62,682 nucleotides of DNA from an uncultured Lachnospiraceae bacterium (lineage in GTDB: Bacteria > Bacillota > Clostridia > Lachnospirales > Lachnospiraceae), in NCBI GenBank assembly GCA_944384155.1, contig CALWSG010000009.1, positions 1-62,682 on the forward strand, in the 5' to 3' direction. Positions 53,501 to 61,620 of this stretch are shown here, piece by piece. The position numbers and the translations under genes were made by a program. The notes beneath the pieces are model-generated. The model was not told the origin of the DNA. It made no database searches and saw only the letters and a list, made by a program, of their open reading frames with translations. Every line of letters starts with the position of its first letter. Position 1 is the stretch's first letter.

Positions 53501-54828
53501 TAGCTGTAATTTTCTTCTGCACCATATACATTCTTTAAATCAAAAAGCTCTCCGGAAAGCTGTGTATTTGACATTCCCTGTAAATTATTTCCGTACTCTG
53601 CCTCATACAGATACAACTTCTGGTTTGCTGTGTTATATGCATTTTCATAAGGCTGCGACTGTGTATAATCACACTGCCTTTTTATGTAGACAGAGCCTCC
53701 GTCAATATATACAAGTCCATCCTCTGCCGTCTCATCTCCCTTTGAGCCGTTTATAAAGCATGAGCCCTTACTGTCCTGAGACATTACCACGGAAACAGTA
53801 CCGCCCTCTACAGTTACCTGACCTGTATTTTGAAGAGCTACATTGTTAATAGGCTCTCCTTTTATTGTTACAAGCTCCTCATTACTTACTGACACCTTTT
53901 CCCCATAGGAGCCGCCATTTCCTATACCTGCACCATAACCGTTTCCTTTTATGTTTACAACACCGCTTTTTATTGTAACAGGAGCCGCACCAAACTCAAA
54001 CCTTACCTTATTGCTTAAATAAGTGCCTTCCCTATAGACCCATATATAATCATTTTCATTATAGGGTGTATCTTCTGTCCATGAAGGTGACCTAAAAGGA
54101 TATACTTTATTGCTTTCACTTGTATTCATATTAATATCAAGAAGCCCGTTATCCTTTAAATCGTCAATGACAGCCTGTGCTTCTGCACTTCCTATAGCTG
54201 CTCCATAGCTTTGGTCTCCTGTTTCAAGAGTAATTACATGTCTTGAATCACCGTCATATTCCTCAATATACATCTCAATATTCTGTGAATAATATATTGC
54301 ACTTGATTCCGTACCCGGTCCCGAAATAGACGTACCTCCGTAAACCTCTGTTGCAAAGCTGTAATTTTCTGCTTTTATAAGGGGCTCTTTTCCTCCTGCG
54401 TACCCCTTTATAACAGATTCATCCTTAAGGATTATATGTATGTTTAACTTATCAGTACTCTCTGTTTCTCCTCTGTACCGGCTGACAAAAGAAACAGCCG
54501 GCTCATCAGAGCTCATAAAAAAGCTTACATTATCTAATATTAAATATATATCACCTGTTCTTGTTTCCGTTGTCAAGGTAATTCCCTGAGTATATGTACC
54601 GCTTTTTATTATGTAATAATTGCCTCCCGTAACGGAAAACTTTTTTTCAGCCGTATTCATGGATACTTCAATAGGATCACTTTTATCCGTTCCGGCAGCA
54701 TATCCCTTAGGAATAAAAGCTCTAAACCCTAACGCCATAAGCAGTAAACATAAAATTACAGCCCCAATACTGAGAAGATATTTATTTTTTCTTTCCTCCC
54801 AATTTAATTTATGGAATATTCTATTCAC
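50530..54828 (-). CDS. Large surface protein with InlB B-repeats (Listeria-Bacteroides repeats)
   Basis: 1432 residues. A basic N-terminus, signal/anchor helix (LLSIGAVILCLLLMALGF), a beta-solenoid-like region of about 400 residues rich in GYGAGIGNGG-type turns (VKYPF, INGSKGDETAEDG), then at least five repeats with the GY-F-GW(Y/K) signature: HIFDGWYTDSS, RFTGWKE, WTFIGWKL, YSFTGWYDQNG, LTGWQCG. The C-terminal end is a Ser/Asp/Asn-rich spacer, VQTGDSVDIMR, a helix and a charged tail. The pattern looks like a wall-sorting signal without a clear LPxTG Pro. The start GTG 54828 has GGGGAGGGG upstream. Likely surface adhesin; ligand unknown. Confidence 0.85.
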   Translation of the reverse strand: MNRIFHKLNWEERKNKYLLSIGAVILCLLLMALGFRAFIPKGYAAGTDKSDPIEVSMNTAEKKFSVTGGNYYIIKSGTYTQGITLTTETRTGDIYLILDNVSFFMSSDEPAVSFVSRYRGETESTDKLNIHIILKDESVIKGYAGGKEPLIKAENYSFATEVYGGTSISGPGTESSAIYYSQNIEMYIEEYDGDSRHVITLETGDQSYGAAIGSAEAQAVIDDLKDNGLLDINMNTSESNKVYPFRSPSWTEDTPYNENDYIWVYREGTYLSNKVRFEFGAAPVTIKSGVVNIKGNGYGAGIGNGGSYGEKVSVSNEELVTIKGEPINNVALQNTGQVTVEGGTVSVVMSQDSKGSCFINGSKGDETAEDGLVYIDGGSVYIKRQCDYTQSQPYENAYNTANQKLYLYEAEYGNNLQGMSNTQLSGELFDLKNVYGAEENYSYSVSSFKNSDGSTGTFAAGENYLDAKVARTGYEYIFKGYYHDSAYADGENKLYFYLPSVKLKDFTLRIEDNCEQVSYGTYTDRDSNIITSNAEILSKYNYTDYDKKQAGGITVKENSYIVIKASNIPSYCTGISFKYTQTGESGGQNGSYTPIKDSDGNYYVCLSYIQGDITGTFTYNMGSYSIEYDYGLLESDRGAVISNDNPGTSECGTTVQLKAPSWDNHIFDGWYTDSSYNVSISEVSSVKVNDTIKVYAKWKCIVKYETDEGTINGTKEHTVEYGKTFNIMDNVPSVELPDDMKGLIELTGWQCGENIYSDTSEISPIITVTENITITAKFKRSGYYVYITALYGDGSEKADILQYADSFRMIYANNAPQGFGNIDSQGWYRTTGFVDKTQPATVSIVPKAGYKMISKTVTDENGNSLGLISEDTALNQFSFNMPEYDIYITVTFDVETYNIKYYDISDSGLTEISGEPNPSSYTILTESFKFVRPDNVRGKYWRFTGWKEIGKDNVIEGIDKGTSAKDMMLVASWEEVELYDIVIEENDIGIIKAYVDGEEVVKAAEGETIEIVAWAGPGVKLTALNRFWNDESGNMASVNQVYDYDIINTSKTIAFEMPGADVNVSGEFELVKYLITYLNLDGSVNTNPTVYTVGDSFYLEEPVKEGWTFIGWKLIIPDSSTDNQNDVAITDIEKIENMYGNLMIYALWEETGMGEGSEDSKIYHATVDESIINGYVALDKTEAESNEPIFVRVEEKDGYKLKSLEYSQTQGISTYVSPLLRTAAQKSTSVDIFSNKVADGVYYFMMPDSDVEVTAVFEPIVYNITYNTRGGQHSNVTTYTVEDNIVLSDASREGYSFTGWYDQNGNKVLAIDNSVGDIVLTAQWEKAPSDSSGEADGNDDNDANKEADNKTEGEESLNPSQDNNDNDAQTESRPNTYVESGKVQTGDSVDIMRLVVICLICAGVMLLLIPIMKKRDNDKENNDSSKEQDNNQ

Positions 54829-54888
54829 TCAAAATCCCCTCCCCGGATTTGTTGTATATTTATAAAGATTGCAGTAATTTCTACTTTA

Positions 54889-54917
54889 ATTATATCACAC
54901 CCATCATAAAATTTCTA
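54889..54917 (-). promoter_or_regulatory. Promoter of the InlB-repeat gene
   Basis: On the minus strand TAGAAA (54917-54912), 17 bases, TATAAT (54894-54889) with TGTGA just before it. Start near 54882, leader of about 55 nt. Confidence 0.6.
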
Positions 54918-54944
54918 GTTTTTTATCCATTAAACTAAAAACAC

Positions 54945-54985
54945 ATGAAATCCGGAACTATTTTTCTATAGTTGGAGGATTTCAT
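54945..54985 (-). terminator. Terminator of the ABC exporter operon
   Basis: ATGAAATCC and GGATTTCAT pair; an inner ACTA/TAGT pairing may extend the stem. On the minus strand GTGTTTTTAG follows. It lies about 15 bases past the last permease gene. Confidence 0.65.
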
Positions 54986-55000
54986 ATAATTACCGGTGCT

Positions 55001-56062
55001 TTACAGAATGTATAACCAGTACAGTGGAAGAAATCTTCCTACCTCCCCAAGCCCCGGTGCTATAGACGCCACATTTATAAACACAGGACAAAATATAACC
55101 GACATAAGTATTAGTACCGGTATCATACTTACATACACTGCTTTTTTCTTTATAATAGTTTTCAAAATATAACAATATATTATAACAATAAAATCATATA
55201 GAATATATTTTTCAATGACCCCGGGAAAGCTTTCTTCCATTCCAAGAAAGCCTGAAATTGCTGCTCCCACAGCAGTAATAATAATAACAGGAATTGCCGC
55301 TTCCGCCAAGGCCGCCGCTTGTCTGTATGCAGGTCTAAGCATTGACATGCTTCCCTTTTTCATATCATCATACCAGTTCATTATCCCGCACATACCGCCT
55401 ATAAATATCATAAGTCCAACAATTCCCGTAATAATGGGCGAAATGTAGTCATATGTGTCGATATTGACGGCTGTTCCTTCATAATTCTCCTGATAGCCTT
55501 CATAGTTAAGTGAGAATGTACTTCCATCTGAAAGATTTATGTCATAATACTTTCTAAGCTCACTGCGTATCTCTTCTTCTGTAAGCCTTTTAAAAAGACC
55601 TGTGTCCTCAGTATCCTTCACTAGCTCCTCATAGGATATCTCTTTCATCACAAAAGAGAAAAATATTTCATTTGCCATTGAGGCTGCCAGACTGTTAGGA
55701 GTTGACAAAGCCTGTATTATCTCACCTGTCTCCCCTTCTAAAAGCTTTTCGCTAAAATTTTCCTTCAGCACATATCCTCCTATAATACTGCCTGACATCA
55801 CATTCCTCTCAAGCTCCTCGCAGGAGGCAAATTTCCTAAAAGAGATTAGCCCCTTATAGGCGTAAAGTCCTTTTTCTATCATTTTTGAAACATTTCCCGT
55901 ATCCTCATTTACAACGCCTATTTCTATAACCACTTTAAAATTATCTGCCGCATACTTTATGGCAAAACAAGCCATAATCATAATAATAAGAATTGCATAG
56001 ACAGATATTTTCTTTAGCTGTCTCTTAAACAACATCAAAAACCATATAATACATTTTCTCAT
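55001..56062 (-). CDS. ABC-2 type exporter permease (second subunit)
   Basis: About 353 residues. One N-terminal helix (VYAILIIMIMACFAIKYA), a soluble extracytoplasmic domain of about 170 residues (IEIGVVNEDTGNVSKMIE and on), then five helices (ISPIITGIVGLMIFIGGMCG to LPLYWLYIL). This is the ABC-2 (YhgE/NatB-like) export permease pattern. The start ATG 56062 has GGAG six bases upstream. It lies 36 bases after its sister permease, with which it probably forms the heterodimeric channel. Confidence 0.85.
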   Translation of the reverse strand: MRKCIIWFLMLFKRQLKKISVYAILIIMIMACFAIKYAADNFKVVIEIGVVNEDTGNVSKMIEKGLYAYKGLISFRKFASCEELERNVMSGSIIGGYVLKENFSEKLLEGETGEIIQALSTPNSLAASMANEIFFSFVMKEISYEELVKDTEDTGLFKRLTEEEIRSELRKYYDINLSDGSTFSLNYEGYQENYEGTAVNIDTYDYISPIITGIVGLMIFIGGMCGIMNWYDDMKKGSMSMLRPAYRQAAALAEAAIPVIIITAVGAAISGFLGMEESFPGVIEKYILYDFIVIIYCYILKTIIKKKAVYVSMIPVLILMSVIFCPVFINVASIAPGLGEVGRFLPLYWLYIL

Positions 56063-56098
56063 AATACTCTCCATTCCGGGGGCAAAAACAACACTATC

Positions 56099-57316
56099 CT
56101 ATACCTTTCTGCCTGCTTTTGTACAGACATATGATAAAATCATAAACACCAGCGTTATTGCCGCAAGAGTTACAGTGTTAAACAGTACTTTTCCGCTGCC
56201 CATATATACAGCTTTAATCTGCTCTATCATGTAATATGCAGGAGTAAATTTTCCCACCCCTGTTACAGCCTTTGGAAGCATTAACTCCGGTATAAATCCT
56301 CCTGTAACAAAGCTCTGAAAAACTGCTGCAAAGAATATAATCATAACCTGCCCCGTTTTATTCTCAACTAACACCTGAATAAAAAGAATTATTGAAGATA
56401 CCGAAAGCAATACGGGAACCATTGATAAAATAAGCTTAAATGCCATGAATATATCAATATATCCGCCTGCACACACACCTGCAATTATGACAGTTACAAA
56501 CACGGCATACACAATAAAAATACCGCAAAGTCTTGATATATGCTGCCTGCCAATGCCTGTTCCCGTGATACACAGAGATACTATGGCTTCCCTTCTGTAA
56601 CCCTCAGTAAAGGTAACACTGTTTATTCCAAAAAGAAACAAAAACAGCACAATACCTGACACACAGTAATATTCCATTACATCAAGGTCTCCTGTTGCCA
56701 CAACCTGAGTATTTTCAAAAAAGCTTTCCCGTAAAAGAACAGTTTTTATATACCTTTCATTAAGCCTGTCAAGTGCATCATCTATATAATTGCTTTGGTT
56801 ATTTTCATTATAAAAATCATAAACACTGTATATCCCTGCCTGTGCAGATGCCAAAAAATTCACAGCCGCATCTGCTATTTCTTTAAAAGCTGCTGCCTCA
56901 TAGCCTGCATTCCGTGAAAACCTTATGTCTATGGGAGTATTTTTTCCTGTCATAATATCACTTACAACATTATCAGGTATAATTATTACTGCCATAAGCC
57001 GGTTTTCCTCAAGCAGCTCCTCAGCCCTCTTCTCCTCCATAAACGTAAGATGTATGCTCTCTGTAATGCTTTTTGTTGACGTTAAAATCCTCTTTGCAAG
57101 CTCCATCATTTTAGAGTCATCATAGCATACTACCCCTATACTTACCTTATCCTTGTCATCTATTTGAGGCTTGTCACTAAGAATTCCCTTCGCCCCCAGT
57201 GCTATCACAAGAACAATTATAATCATAAGGATTGCACCCGGAATTAATTTTGGCAGTGCCTTTATTGATTTTTTTATTTCCAAAGCTGTCAATACGGCAA
57301 ATCTTTTCATTTTCAC
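56099..57316 (-). CDS. ABC-2 type exporter permease (first subunit)
   Basis: 405 residues with the same architecture as the downstream permease: first helix LIPGAILMIIIVLVIALGA, a soluble domain (VSIGVVCYDDSKMMELAK, MAVIIIPDNVVSDIM) and a C-terminal bundle of about six helices (YYCVSGIVLFLFLFGINSV to VFMILSYVC). It overlaps the ATPase gene by four bases. The cargo cannot be read; drug, peptide or lipid precursors are all exported by such systems. Confidence 0.87.
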   Translation of the reverse strand: MKMKRFAVLTALEIKKSIKALPKLIPGAILMIIIVLVIALGAKGILSDKPQIDDKDKVSIGVVCYDDSKMMELAKRILTSTKSITESIHLTFMEEKRAEELLEENRLMAVIIIPDNVVSDIMTGKNTPIDIRFSRNAGYEAAAFKEIADAAVNFLASAQAGIYSVYDFYNENNQSNYIDDALDRLNERYIKTVLLRESFFENTQVVATGDLDVMEYYCVSGIVLFLFLFGINSVTFTEGYRREAIVSLCITGTGIGRQHISRLCGIFIVYAVFVTVIIAGVCAGGYIDIFMAFKLILSMVPVLLSVSSIILFIQVLVENKTGQVMIIFFAAVFQSFVTGGFIPELMLPKAVTGVGKFTPAYYMIEQIKAVYMGSGKVLFNTVTLAAITLVFMILSYVCTKAGRKV

Positions 57317-58020
57317 ACCTGTCCCCTGCCTGATATTTCCCTTAAGAGACCTTCCACTCTTACATTGTTTTGTATGTGCTTTAATCTGCCCTCTGATATT
57401 ACATAAAGCTCATTGCACATATCCAGCTCCTCCTGGTCATGTGTCACAATAATAACAGTTCCTCCCTCTGACATATATTCCTTAAGATAATCGCGTATTG
57501 TTTTCTTTGCAATAAGGTCGAGGGCAGCACTTGGCTCATCCAAAAGTAAAAGCTTGGGGGCATTGTGAACTGCTGCCGCAATGGAAACTCTTTTTTTCAT
57601 TCCTCCTGACAGTTTTTTTACGGCTTTTTTTTGAAATTCATTTATTCCAAGACTCCTCAAAAAACCTTTCTCCAGCTCCTCCTTAAGATTATACGGACTG
57701 TCACAATACCAAAGCTTAAGATTATCATTTACGCTTAAATCCTCTATAAGGGGATTCTCCTGTGGAACATATCCAATATATTTGCCTATATATTTTTTAT
57801 TTTTTAGTATATTTATGCCATCTATATATATCTGACCTTCATCAGGCTTTTGTATCCCCGCTATCACAGACAGAAGAGTAGATTTTCCTGAACCGTTTAC
57901 ACCTGCTATGCCTATGCAGCTTCCCTCACTGCACGTTAAAGACACACCGTTTAAAACATGATGCCTGCCAAATCTTTTTCTTATATTTTTCATCTGAAGT
58001 ATTTCTTTTCCACGGCTCAT
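57313..58020 (-). CDS. ABC transporter ATP-binding protein (exporter)
   Basis: 235 residues. Walker [10 protein letters not shown], signature LSGGMKKR, Walker B LLLLDEPSAALD, switch His in VTHDQEEL. The start ATG 58020 (MSRGKEILQM) lies four bases after GGAGAGG. It is coupled to the downstream permease by a 4-base overlap. A three-gene exporter: ATPase, permease, permease. Confidence 0.92.
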   Translation of the reverse strand: MSRGKEILQMKNIRKRFGRHHVLNGVSLTCSEGSCIGIAGVNGSGKSTLLSVIAGIQKPDEGQIYIDGINILKNKKYIGKYIGYVPQENPLIEDLSVNDNLKLWYCDSPYNLKEELEKGFLRSLGINEFQKKAVKKLSGGMKKRVSIAAAVHNAPKLLLLDEPSAALDLIAKKTIRDYLKEYMSEGGTVIIVTHDQEELDMCNELYVISEGRLKHIQNNVRVEGLLREISGRGQV

Positions 58021-58061
58021 ACCATATATCCTCTCCTTTTCCACGGTAAGTGCAAATAAAT

Positions 58062-58892
58062 CTAACGATACAGGGACTTTAACAATGCTATTTCCCCCGC
58101 ATACCCTTCAAGGTCATTTGGAGTTTCAAGATTAAAGGGAAGCTCCCTGAATGCCTTATGATTTATTATCTCCGTAATTGCCTCAAGCCCTATATTTCCC
58201 TCTCCTATCTTTGCATGTCTGTCCTTATGGCTTCCCAATACATTCATGCTGTCATTTAAATGAATTGCCTTCAGTCTTTCAAGACCAATAACATTATCAA
58301 ATTCCTCTACCACATCATCAAGGTGATTTACTATATCATATCCTCCGTCAAAAATATGACAGGTGTCAAGGCAAACCCCAAGCTTATATCCAAGGTCTGC
58401 TTTATCTATAATTGCTCTTATCTCCTGAAATGTCCTTCCTATCTCGCTTCCCTTTCCTGCCATGGTCTCAAGAAGTATGGTTGTGGTCTGCTCCTCTGTC
58501 ATCACCTCATTAAGCATATCTACTATATAATTTATACCTATGTCTACTCCCTGTTTCACATGACTTCCCGGATGGAAATTATAATAATTTCCGGGAATAT
58601 ATTCCATCCTTTTTAAATCATCTGCCATCGTATCTATGGCAAAACGGCGTATCTTTTCATCTGCCGCACAACCGTTTAAGGTATAAGGTGCGTGTGCCAC
58701 TATTTTTCCTATTCCATTCTCCTTTGCAAACTCAATGTATGCATCAATATCCTTCTCATCAATGGGCTTTGCAGCACCTCCCCTTGGATTTCTTGTAAAA
58801 AACTGAAATGTATTTGCACCTATTTTCACAGCCTCCTTGCCCATTGCAAGAAAACCCTTTGATGATGACAGATGACAGCCTATCTTTAACAT
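58062..58892 (-). CDS. nfo: Endonuclease IV (AP endonuclease)
   Basis: 276 residues, TIM-barrel AP endonuclease of base excision repair. Metal-site motifs: [76 protein letters not shown] and FNLETP. The start ATG 58892 has GGAGG six bases upstream. It is followed after 41 bases by the ABC exporter genes, so the same transcript may include them. Confidence 0.96.
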   Translation of the reverse strand: MLKIGCHLSSSKGFLAMGKEAVKIGANTFQFFTRNPRGGAAKPIDEKDIDAYIEFAKENGIGKIVAHAPYTLNGCAADEKIRRFAIDTMADDLKRMEYIPGNYYNFHPGSHVKQGVDIGINYIVDMLNEVMTEEQTTTILLETMAGKGSEIGRTFQEIRAIIDKADLGYKLGVCLDTCHIFDGGYDIVNHLDDVVEEFDNVIGLERLKAIHLNDSMNVLGSHKDRHAKIGEGNIGLEAITEIINHKAFRELPFNLETPNDLEGYAGEIALLKSLYR

Positions 58893-58929
58893 ACTAATCC
58901 TCCATTTTTTATAATTCTTACTACAATAA

Positions 58930-58957
58930 ATTTTAACCATGTTTTTCTTAATGTCAA
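58930..58957 (-). promoter_or_regulatory. Promoter of nfo
   Basis: On the minus strand TTGACA (58957-58952), 16 bases, TAAAAT (58935-58930). Confidence 0.72.
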
Positions 58958-59005
58958 TCTTTTATTTATCGTTCCTTTATGTTATATTTTTATTACAATG
59001 AAATT

Positions 59006-59033
59006 TTGTTTTCTGACACAGTAATAATATAAA
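59006..59033 (+). promoter_or_regulatory. Possible promoter of the GH25 lysozyme gene
   Basis: TTGTTT (59006-59011), 16 bases, TATAAA (59028-59033). Divergent from the nfo promoter. The -35 is only a fair match. Confidence 0.4.
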
Positions 59034-59054
59034 CGCTCATAGGAGGTTTAAATA

Positions 59055-60608
59055 ATGATAAATAAAATTAAAAGCATAGACAAAAAGGCTCTTGCGATTA
59101 TTATGTCAGTGCTTGGCGTTATAATAATCGCTGCAATAATATTTATTATTATATCACATAATTCCGCCAGCCTGTCCACACATACATCAAATGATAATGT
59201 TTCGCCTAATTCAGACTCTTCATCTGATACCGGAACCTATAATGAAGCTTCTTCTTCAGATACGGAAAGCACCACTCAGGATACTGAACCTTTTACCACA
59301 GTCACTTATGAGGAGGATAAGGAAGACCCTGCTGCTAATACTCAGGATATTAATGCTGAAAGCGGTGCCGCTGTAGACGTAAATCATATGGAAGCAGCAG
59401 AAACATCCATAGGAATAGATGTTTCAAGATATCAGGGAACCATTAACTGGCAGGAGGCTGCACAGTCAGGCATAAGCTATGCCATGATACGTGTTGGCTA
59501 CCGCACTATGATATCCGGTGAGATATGTGAGGATCCTTATGCACGGTATAATATTACAAATGCCCTTGCAAACGGAATAGATGTAGGCATATATTTCTTT
59601 TCCTCTGCCATATCCAAGGCTGAGGCTATCGAGGAGGCAGAATTTGTTATTGATTTCATTGCCGATTACAATATCACATATCCTGTGGCTTATAACTGCG
59701 AGGGCTTTAATGACAGTGAAAACCGCCAATATTCTCTGTCAAAGGATTCAAGATCACTTATTGCCTGTGAATTTTTAAAAAAAATATCCCAAGCAGGATA
59801 TACACCTATGTTTTATGCCTCAAAAAGCGAGCTTGAAAATAACTCCCAGTGGAATACCACTGACATTTCCAAGCTATGTAAAATATGGGTTGCATGGTAC
59901 CCTTCCTCACCTTATCCTGACACAGCTTCACCTGACTACTCCGGTGCATATCATATGTGGCAATACACAAATAACGGCTCCGTCAGCGGAATCGACGGAA
60001 CCGTAGATATAAATGTTTCATACCTTAATATATCCTCTGATAATACTCCTGACGGCACACCTGTCAGCACAGAAACCATAACTGTATCTCCTGAAGCTAA
60101 TATGACATTTACCCAGGTAAATGAAACGGTAACGGCTAAGATAGAAGTAAACCTGCGAAACATTCCAAGCCAGGACTCAGACAGTACTGTAACTGCACTG
60201 CTTAAAAACGGTGACACAGCAACGAGAACAGGTATATCTGACAGCGGCTGGTCAAGATTAATATATAACGGACAGATATGCTATGCCGTATCAAGCTATC
60301 TTACCACAGACTTATCATATACAACTGAAACGGCAGCTCCTTCATCTGATGCAGAGGAAACTGATACTGCTAACGAACAGGAAACTACCCTGCGAAATGT
60401 ATTTACCGAAACTAATGACAAGGTAACTCCAAAAGAGGAGGTAAACTTACGCACACTGCCAAGCATAACTGATTCCCAGATTGCGGCAACCATAAAAAAT
60501 GGTGATGTCGTTACAAGAACCGGTATATCTGACCTTGGCTGGGCAAGAGTTATATACAATGGTCAGACTCTTTACTGCATAAATAGCTATCTTGAAGCCG
60601 TGGAGTAA
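59055..60608 (+). CDS. Membrane-anchored GH25 lysozyme with two SH3b domains
   Basis: 517 residues. N-terminal helix (LAIIMSVLGVIIIAAIIFIII), a Ser/Thr/Asp-rich spacer to about residue 115, a GH25 muramidase domain (IGIDVSRYQGTINW to YHMWQYTNNGSV and GTVDINVSYL), then two SH3b repeats (NLRNIPSQDSDSTVTALL, NLRTLPSITDSQIAATI). In GH25 the acid/base pair lies in a DxE motif; here the site reads PVAYNCEGFND, with Asn instead of Asp and the Glu kept. The N-terminal DVS Asp is present. It probably hydrolyses peptidoglycan from the membrane surface. AGGAGG lies before ATG 59055. Confidence 0.9.
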   Translation: MINKIKSIDKKALAIIMSVLGVIIIAAIIFIIISHNSASLSTHTSNDNVSPNSDSSSDTGTYNEASSSDTESTTQDTEPFTTVTYEEDKEDPAANTQDINAESGAAVDVNHMEAAETSIGIDVSRYQGTINWQEAAQSGISYAMIRVGYRTMISGEICEDPYARYNITNALANGIDVGIYFFSSAISKAEAIEEAEFVIDFIADYNITYPVAYNCEGFNDSENRQYSLSKDSRSLIACEFLKKISQAGYTPMFYASKSELENNSQWNTTDISKLCKIWVAWYPSSPYPDTASPDYSGAYHMWQYTNNGSVSGIDGTVDINVSYLNISSDNTPDGTPVSTETITVSPEANMTFTQVNETVTAKIEVNLRNIPSQDSDSTVTALLKNGDTATRTGISDSGWSRLIYNGQICYAVSSYLTTDLSYTTETAAPSSDAEETDTANEQETTLRNVFTETNDKVTPKEEVNLRTLPSITDSQIAATIKNGDVVTRTGISDLGWARVIYNGQTLYCINSYLEAVE

Positions 60609-60626
60609 TGTATCGTTTTGTATATT

Positions 60627-61478
60627 TTACTGCTTTGATATAAATAAAACTCCAAGAGTTCCGGGACCGCAGTGACTTGAAATCACTCCCCCGGCTCTTG
60701 TTTCAAGTATTTCTTCAAAAATATTTAAGCTCTTTAAATATGTCCTAACTTCATCCGTTATGTCTCCGGTACATCCTGAGTGGGTAATAAATACTCTGTC
60801 TGTCCTTGCATTTTTTAATTCCTCCTCCATATCTTTTACATATGCCATAATTACAGACTGTATTTTTCCTCTATACTTTTTGTCAGCCTCCATCTTTCCG
60901 TCTTTTACTACTATCTTAGGGTGAAGCTTTAACACGCTTCCTGCCATAGCCGCCACACTGCTGCATCTGCCGCCCCTATGAAGATATGTAAGTGTATCTA
61001 CCACAAAGCTTGCTCTTACGCGGGGTGTTATTTCTTCTATACTCTCTGCTATCTCCTTACCTGTTTTGCCTTCCCCCGCCATAATAGCAGCCTCGATTAC
61101 CTGAAGCCCTATACCTGTTGACAAATTTTTAGAATTAATTACATATACAAGATTTTCTGCCCCTAACTCCTCCGCTGCCAGCCTCATAACATTCCCTGAT
61201 GTGGACATATCGTCTGATATTGAAAAACATACTATCTCTCTTTTTTCCTTAACGTAAGGCCTCATAATCTCCATGGCCTCTGTAAGGGACGGTGCCGATG
61301 TCTTTGGAGTTGTCTTGTTTTCATCTGACCATTTGAATATCTCATCGGGTGTAATATTTACTCCGTCATTATATTCATTATCCCCCAGCAGAATATGCAG
61401 GGGAAGTATGTCAATATCATACTTTTTAAGAAGCTCCTCCGACAAGTCACAGGTACTGTCTGAAATTATTTTCACCAT
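60627..61478 (-). CDS. DegV family fatty acid-binding protein
   Basis: 283 residues. DegV/FakB fold: N-terminal VKIISDSTCDLSEELLKKYDI, the fatty-acid binding TSAPS loop (TPKTSAPSLTEAM), RGGRCSSVAAM and the C-terminal GPGTLGVLFI. Members bind a fatty acid for phosphorylation by FakA, so it may serve phospholipid synthesis; no fakA is in the window. ATG 61478 has a weak ribosome site (CGGA); a strong AAGGAGAG stands 50 bases upstream before a four-codon frame. It converges with the lysozyme gene with only 18 bases between stops and no clear terminator. Confidence 0.92.
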   Translation of the reverse strand: MVKIISDSTCDLSEELLKKYDIDILPLHILLGDNEYNDGVNITPDEIFKWSDENKTTPKTSAPSLTEAMEIMRPYVKEKREIVCFSISDDMSTSGNVMRLAAEELGAENLVYVINSKNLSTGIGLQVIEAAIMAGEGKTGKEIAESIEEITPRVRASFVVDTLTYLHRGGRCSSVAAMAGSVLKLHPKIVVKDGKMEADKKYRGKIQSVIMAYVKDMEEELKNARTDRVFITHSGCTGDITDEVRTYLKSLNIFEEILETRAGGVISSHCGPGTLGVLFISKQ

Positions 61479-61506
61479 AGTATTTATCCGTATAATGTGC
61501 TTTATT

Positions 61507-61521
61507 TTACATAAACCACAT
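61507..61521 (-). other. Minimal four-codon ORF in the degV leader
   Basis: ATG TGG TTT ATG TAA on the minus strand, six bases after a strong GGAG (in AAAGGAGAG). A hairpin GTGTAATGTG / CACATTATAC (one wobble) encloses it. Because degV itself has only a weak ribosome site, ribosomes loading here could control the hairpin or re-initiate at degV. It may be chance. Confidence 0.3.
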
Positions 61522-61620
61522 TACACTCTCCTTTCCTCCATATATTCTCTTATACATTTGCAGAATACTGCTGATAAGCATATATTGTATCATATTTTTT
61601 CTTAGCTTACATAACTTTTT

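Noticed and set aside
56062..56098. CCCCCGGAATGGAG before the second permease looks like the moxR pre-SD sequence.
   Set aside because: The matching hairpin is absent in the 36-base gap, so the likeness is probably chance plus the common ATGGAG ribosome site.
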